DNA of 64,000 nt from Davidsoniella eucalypti (Eukaryota > Ascomycota > Sordariomycetes > Microascales > Ceratocystidaceae). The translations under genes were made by a program, and so were the position numbers. Of the stretch, positions 59,801 to 64,000 are shown piece by piece. The stretch's first letter is position 1. The number at the start of each line of letters is the position of its first letter. The notes beneath the pieces were generated by a model. The model was not told the DNA's origin. It did not search any database and saw nothing but the letters and a program-made list of their open reading frames with translations. Location: NCBI GenBank assembly GCA_004009845.1, contig RMBW01000056.1, forward strand, positions 1-64,000, read 5' to 3'.

Positions 59801-62800
59801 AGTGTGCTCACTAAAGGCCAGCTTCGGGTGACTTTTTTTTCATTGAGAATTACGCTCTAAGCTTGAATGGGCCTTTATCTTCTCTCGTAATTCACTATGA
59901 TCCAATAACTTATTTCGCCCAAGTTACCGCTTCAGTTGTTTTAGTCCCATTACCATGAATCCTAGGACATGAATAGTAGGGATATCTCCCTATGACAAGA
60001 AGGTTTGTTAGCTTTGCTAATCAGATAAATTAACGTCGAGTTTCCAAAATCAAGAACAAGGATTCCCAGTCAACAAAAGACAGACTAACTTTACATCATC
60101 AGCGAGCGGCTGAGCATTGGGAGATGAGGTCAGAAATTTCTCAACTGTATTACCTAGTTTATGTACACTTGTAGCTAGTTCAGTTAGTGTTATTTACAAC
60201 TACAACCTGTTCTGTCTTGAAAAGGGAAGTATAGATATAAGTAGATATTATATACCAAAACAAACAACCCCCTGAATGCTGCAGCTTAACCTTGAAATAA
60301 CACTGAAAAGAAGGCTCATTGGAGTAAAAGAAGCACTGGATAGTTTGCGATACGCTGTAGCCTGATTTGATGCGAGACGAGTGGACAACATGATTCGCAG
60401 TTAATGTTGTCGATCAGTTTGGTGTATGTGTTTGAGAGTTGAAAAACTTCTGGACGATCCCGTCCTATCATATCCATACTTGTCCCGTCTAGGGTTAGGG
60501 TTTATATGCCAGTCAGCGGCCCCGTGAACTAAGATTTTTAATTTTGACACGAACAGACAAACCATGCAACTAGTAACTATAATGCAAGGCTTCCCAGTCT
60601 TTGACCTTGTCTTGGAAAGAACGAGGAGGAAAGAACGCCAGTTCAATATAATTCAGCTAAATCCAATCCAATAAACACAGAGATTGGCTAGTTGACAGAC
60701 TTGGTATGACTATCTCATCTTAGCGGCGACATTTAAGCGGAATTATATATGTGTTCGACCGGGCCAATAATGACAGGCTGGTGTTTGGTGTGTCCGTACA
60801 GATAGAGATCATTCTGATAGTTGAGATTGTAAAAACCAAATAGCTGTATAATGGTCCGGAGAGCCCCAAGGCAAAACAAAACAAAACAAAACACTAATAA
60901 AAGCCGCCAGTAATCAATCTGAGACACGCCACGTTCCCAAAAGGGAGAAAGCGTCTAAGATAGTAGACGACCAGAAAATAAAGAAGAAAAAGATCAACAC
61001 GGACCGGAACTTGAGTAGTGCCAAGTCCTGCCTGTTTTCCTGTTTTCTCTATTTTCTCTCCACTAACACTGACTAAAACATTTTTATACTCACCGTCTCT
61101 TCTCGAATTATCATTGTCCACGTCTTTGTTGGGGGGGGGGAGGGATAATACATTGATTATCATTGTGAACACAGTGGAAATCCATGAACGGCTTTTCTGT
61201 TTGAGGTACGCTTCATATAACTAGCATTTGCAAGCTTTGTCTTTAAGATGGAGTACATGTAATCGTGATCTTATACTCCTTAGTTGACCAGCTCCCTTCG
61301 GGTTACCGCATTTTGAAGGGTTTACCAAAATCAAACCACAATAACTTGACTTTGCGATATAAATTTCCCAATGTAGAAAAGGGGGGTGGATCATTAACAA
61401 AACCAACTGGTCTCCTCTTTGCTGGCGCCACATTGTATGATGGGAATTTGATGATAATGAGAACATCTTGAAATATAATGTAGGCTTTGCTCGCTACTAG
61501 AATTGACATGAATCCATGAATAGAATGTGGTGCAAAATACCAATACGTTGCATAGCAAACTTCTCGGCTTTTGCTTAGATGCTGACCGGTAGGTTACCAG
61601 TCAGACATCATACTAACGTTTTGTGGTTACTTTGAGGGCAAGAGGGCTGAGACATGGATTGCGTTCTACATGGAATTGCAGCTGTACAGAGATAAGTAGC
61701 TGAGCATTATGCATCTCTACTTCCTTTTTCTGCGGTAGTATCAACTTCAGCTATGAATGTACGTAAGCTGCGGTGCAGTGATATCTGTATGCCTGTATCT
61801 GTACATTACATGTATGTATGTAATGTACAGTCAGTTGCATGCCCGCTCAAACGTGACTTGCGGTAGCAGTATGGGTAATGTTCATGCTATAAGAGGCGAA
61901 CTATATGTCCATTAACCGCTGTTAATGCCTACAAGATGTTGCTTCAGGATGACGAGAACCACTCACTTTAGAGGGCACAAGGAGAGTTGTGCGACCAGAA
62001 GTAACCCTCATTAGTACATTTTCTGTGATGAGCTAAGATGGGCCAATTTAACAGCGTATTTGATGATTTCCATGGCCAAGTTCATGATCCAGCCATGTGG
62101 TTCACTTGCCAGACAAAAGGCAGCGATATGGTCTATAATCGGAATGAGAGAGTCTAGGTCCCAAGGAGGGAAACCTTATGGCGAAAGTAGCAACAAAGTA
62201 ACAACTGACCGAAGGTCCATCGCTAATTTGAAGACAAGTACAAAAAAACCAAGGTTTAGTCATCCTAGTAGGGTTTGATGTCACCGCATTTTAAGCTCAT
62301 AGACTGGCTGTGTAAGGCCTTGCCAAGAAAAAGCAATGATATAAATATGTAAAATGGCTTACTGAAAGAGCAACAGCAAAATGAACGAGCCAGTATCGAG
62401 TGATTCAGAGCTCATATAAAATTGGAATAGCTTGTTCCCTGGCGATATCGTGCCCAGTGCTTCACGAATCCGATCGGTTGAGCTGTGGTTTTATGCATTG
62501 ACCATGTGAAATATGCCTCTTTCCATACTGCTGCCTCCTGTTGCTCTCGGATGAAATCACAAGAAACAAAGTTCAGCGTAAAATACCACTATCAGTTGCG
62601 TTTGGATGCCGATGCTTGAACGCTATAGTATCAGAATGTGCATCATAGTGATATATGCTTGGGAAGGTAACATTGCAGAAATCAACGAAGAACGAGAACG
62701 AGAACGAGAAAGAAAAATCAAAAACCCATACATGTAAGAAAGAAGCTTTAAGAGTAAAAAGGGTGTAGGGCCCACCAACAATGCACTGCTGCAGCATATA

Positions 62801-63600
62801 TGAGGTTTGTCTGGGGATGGTGATGTTGGTAAAAGGATCGAAAAGGCTTCGGGTGACATCATTCAAAGTCATTGAAATTTATGCCGCCTTTCAAGGCTAG
62901 CAAACCGATAACAAGCCTTCTTATGGGGCGTGGAGTAGAAGAGGGGTCGCATGCCGGCGGATAAGAGAGTAAAAAAAAGCTATACGAACGGCGCAAGGCC
63001 ACTGGAGCGGCGTGTTCACAAGGAGAAAGTATTACGCGAAGCTGGGAGAGGCGGAACATTGTTTGCTAGTAATAAGACCTTTTCTTTCTGCAAATTATTT
63101 GCATACTTTTTTTTTCTCTTTCTTTTCTTCTTAGAGTGCGTGCTGCTGTTAATGATATGTGATATACTACGGTGACATTTTAGACAAGTCAGGCTAATTC
63201 AAGACCCCGTCGCTCGTTGATTGCCGTAGCACTGTGAGTAGCAGCACTGGCTATCTATCAATTTCCTTGATGCAATGATAACATATGAAGCCGGCAACGA
63301 TATCAGTAGCTATCTCATCTCTTGGCCAACAGACAATATCTCGCATCCCCTGATGGCCACTGCGCTAAGAAAAAAAAATAACAGGTTCAGGTCACCGCTT
63401 ATTTGTGTGCTTGGTCCGTGACAAACAGCCGCGAAGCTACTGGCCCTGTGATCCTGTATTATTGTAAAGCCCAAAAGATAATAAGAACAATCAATATATA
63501 GGAGACAATATAGGCTACTGTTTTCAAAGGAGAGAAACACCACGCTGTGGCTGTCCACAAAGTCTGAGTGAGATTCCAATACATAACACAAGACCGTGAT
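56817..63600. other. 6.8-kb AT-rich spacer downstream of the monooxygenase gene
   Basis: No convincing gene. It holds a 12-bp inverted repeat (57275-57286 with 57336-57347), an AAAAC microsatellite (60870-60893), a G10 run (61131-61140), a perfect 13-bp-arm palindrome (61799-61830), a GAGAAC-type tandem (62689-62711) and five TACAGATA/TATCTGTA octamers (58494, 58811, 60797, 61782, 61796). Open frames at 57559-57798, 59089-59681, 60401-60646 and 62573-63059 show no domain. Confidence 0.5.
61799..61830. repeat. Perfect palindrome with 13-bp arms
   Basis: CTGTACATTACAT (61799-61811) and its exact reverse complement (61818-61830) flank GTATGT. It lies next to two TATCTGTA octamers (61782, 61796). 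It may be a hairpin or a bound dyad; no gene is adjacent. Confidence 0.7.
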
Positions 63601-63619
63601 CTAGATCCCCGGCGTGTAC

Positions 63620-64000
63620 AACTTGAAGATGGTGCCATGGTGGAGATGGAGGTGATGGTGCGAAGAGAATCTGGTGCCGAGCGACGCAAACATGCTCGTT
63701 CGATGCAGCCTTGTGGCCATAAAGCCGAGAGCCAAGACAGCGCAAGAGTGGAGGTGTGTGGATTCACGATATATGTATGCATATACTGTCCGTTCGTTGT
63801 CGATGTGGTGCTGTAAGCATTGTATATATGTATATGTATGTATATGTACGGTGTAATGTATGATTTACTTGTATGTAGTCAACGGTACATACGCTCTGAG
63901 GTAATTGCCACCCATCGTCGGTGAACTTTCGGTGCAAGGCTGACTTCAAAGGCTGAAGATCGCCATCTTCATGGACGTACACGGAAAGACCAGGTCCCAA
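63620..64000 (-). CDS. Possible 3' part of a gene entering from the right edge (unrecognised)
   Basis: The minus strand is open from the window end: LGPGLSVYVHEDGDLQPLKS, then KFTDDGWQLPQS, stopping at a GTATGT donor near 63887. A TGCTTACAG acceptor about 80 nt later would continue the same frame for about 64 codons to a TAG near 63620. Base composition rises toward coding levels in 63600-63760. I do not recognise the protein; the first segment vaguely resembles a beta-propeller lectin repeat. The exon model is tentative. Confidence 0.25.

Noticed and set aside
1..64000. CRISPR arrays, rRNA, bacterial-type operons
   Set aside because: No regularly spaced repeats or rRNA signatures; gene structure is plainly eukaryotic.

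Overview
The window looks like a nuclear contig from a filamentous ascomycete (Pezizomycotina). Genes are intron-poor to moderately intron-rich. Most introns are 58-126 nt, begin GTAAGT, GTATGT or GTGAGT, carry CTAAC-type branch points and end TAG or CAG. The gene content fits: a Tudor-SN nuclease (absent from Saccharomyces), a Rom2-type RhoGEF with DEP, DH, PH and CNH domains, a GRAM-TBC-EF-hand RabGAP, a PKA-type kinase, CK1 and a tail-anchored Inp54-type phosphatase. I could not assign a genus. Coding DNA is clearly GC-richer than the AT-rich spacers, and gene density is low: ten complete genes plus one truncated gene, with several spacers of 4-7 kb.

Layout. 1-187 (-): N-terminus of cytosolic lysyl-tRNA synthetase. 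4533-5900 (+): Ppn2-like membrane metallophosphoesterase with substituted metal-site motifs. 6466-8262 (-): transaldolase, five exons including 19-nt and 12-nt microexons. 10071-12710 (-): Tudor-SN. 14047-15155 (-): Cu/Zn superoxide dismutase, five exons. 21371-26633 (+): Rho1 GEF (Rom2). 27321-30767 (-): GRAM/TBC/EF-hand RabGAP. 37371-39018 (+): PKA-type catalytic subunit. 39926-41658 (-): inositol-polyphosphate 5-phosphatase (Inp54 type). 47800-49385 (-): casein kinase I (CkiA/Hrr25). 55155-56816 (+): FAD-dependent monooxygenase. A possible partial exon of another gene lies at the right edge.

The spacer 42.4-45.4 kb is a relic zone. It holds an inositol monophosphatase pseudogene with a recognisable fossil GC-AG intron and a small deletion, a broken IQ-motif fragment, and the 3' end of a Tad1-like LINE (RNase H tail plus TCA-rich 3' end). 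Elsewhere the spacers hold perfect palindromes (908-935, 61799-61830), a terminator-like GC hairpin followed by T8 (33171-33230, minus strand), homopolymer G runs and an over-represented TACAGATA octamer.

Functionally this is a housekeeping and signalling neighbourhood: pentose-phosphate metabolism and superoxide defence, cell-wall-integrity Rho signalling, cAMP/PKA, phosphoinositide turnover, Rab traffic and CK1. No operon-like organisation or gene cluster is visible. Three neighbouring pairs are convergent with 0.57-0.91 kb between stops (Ppn2-like/transaldolase, Rom2/RabGAP, PKA/Inp54). A recurring pattern is a very long first intron just after the start codon (transaldolase 569 nt, SOD1 439 nt, CK1 475 nt), compared with short later introns.
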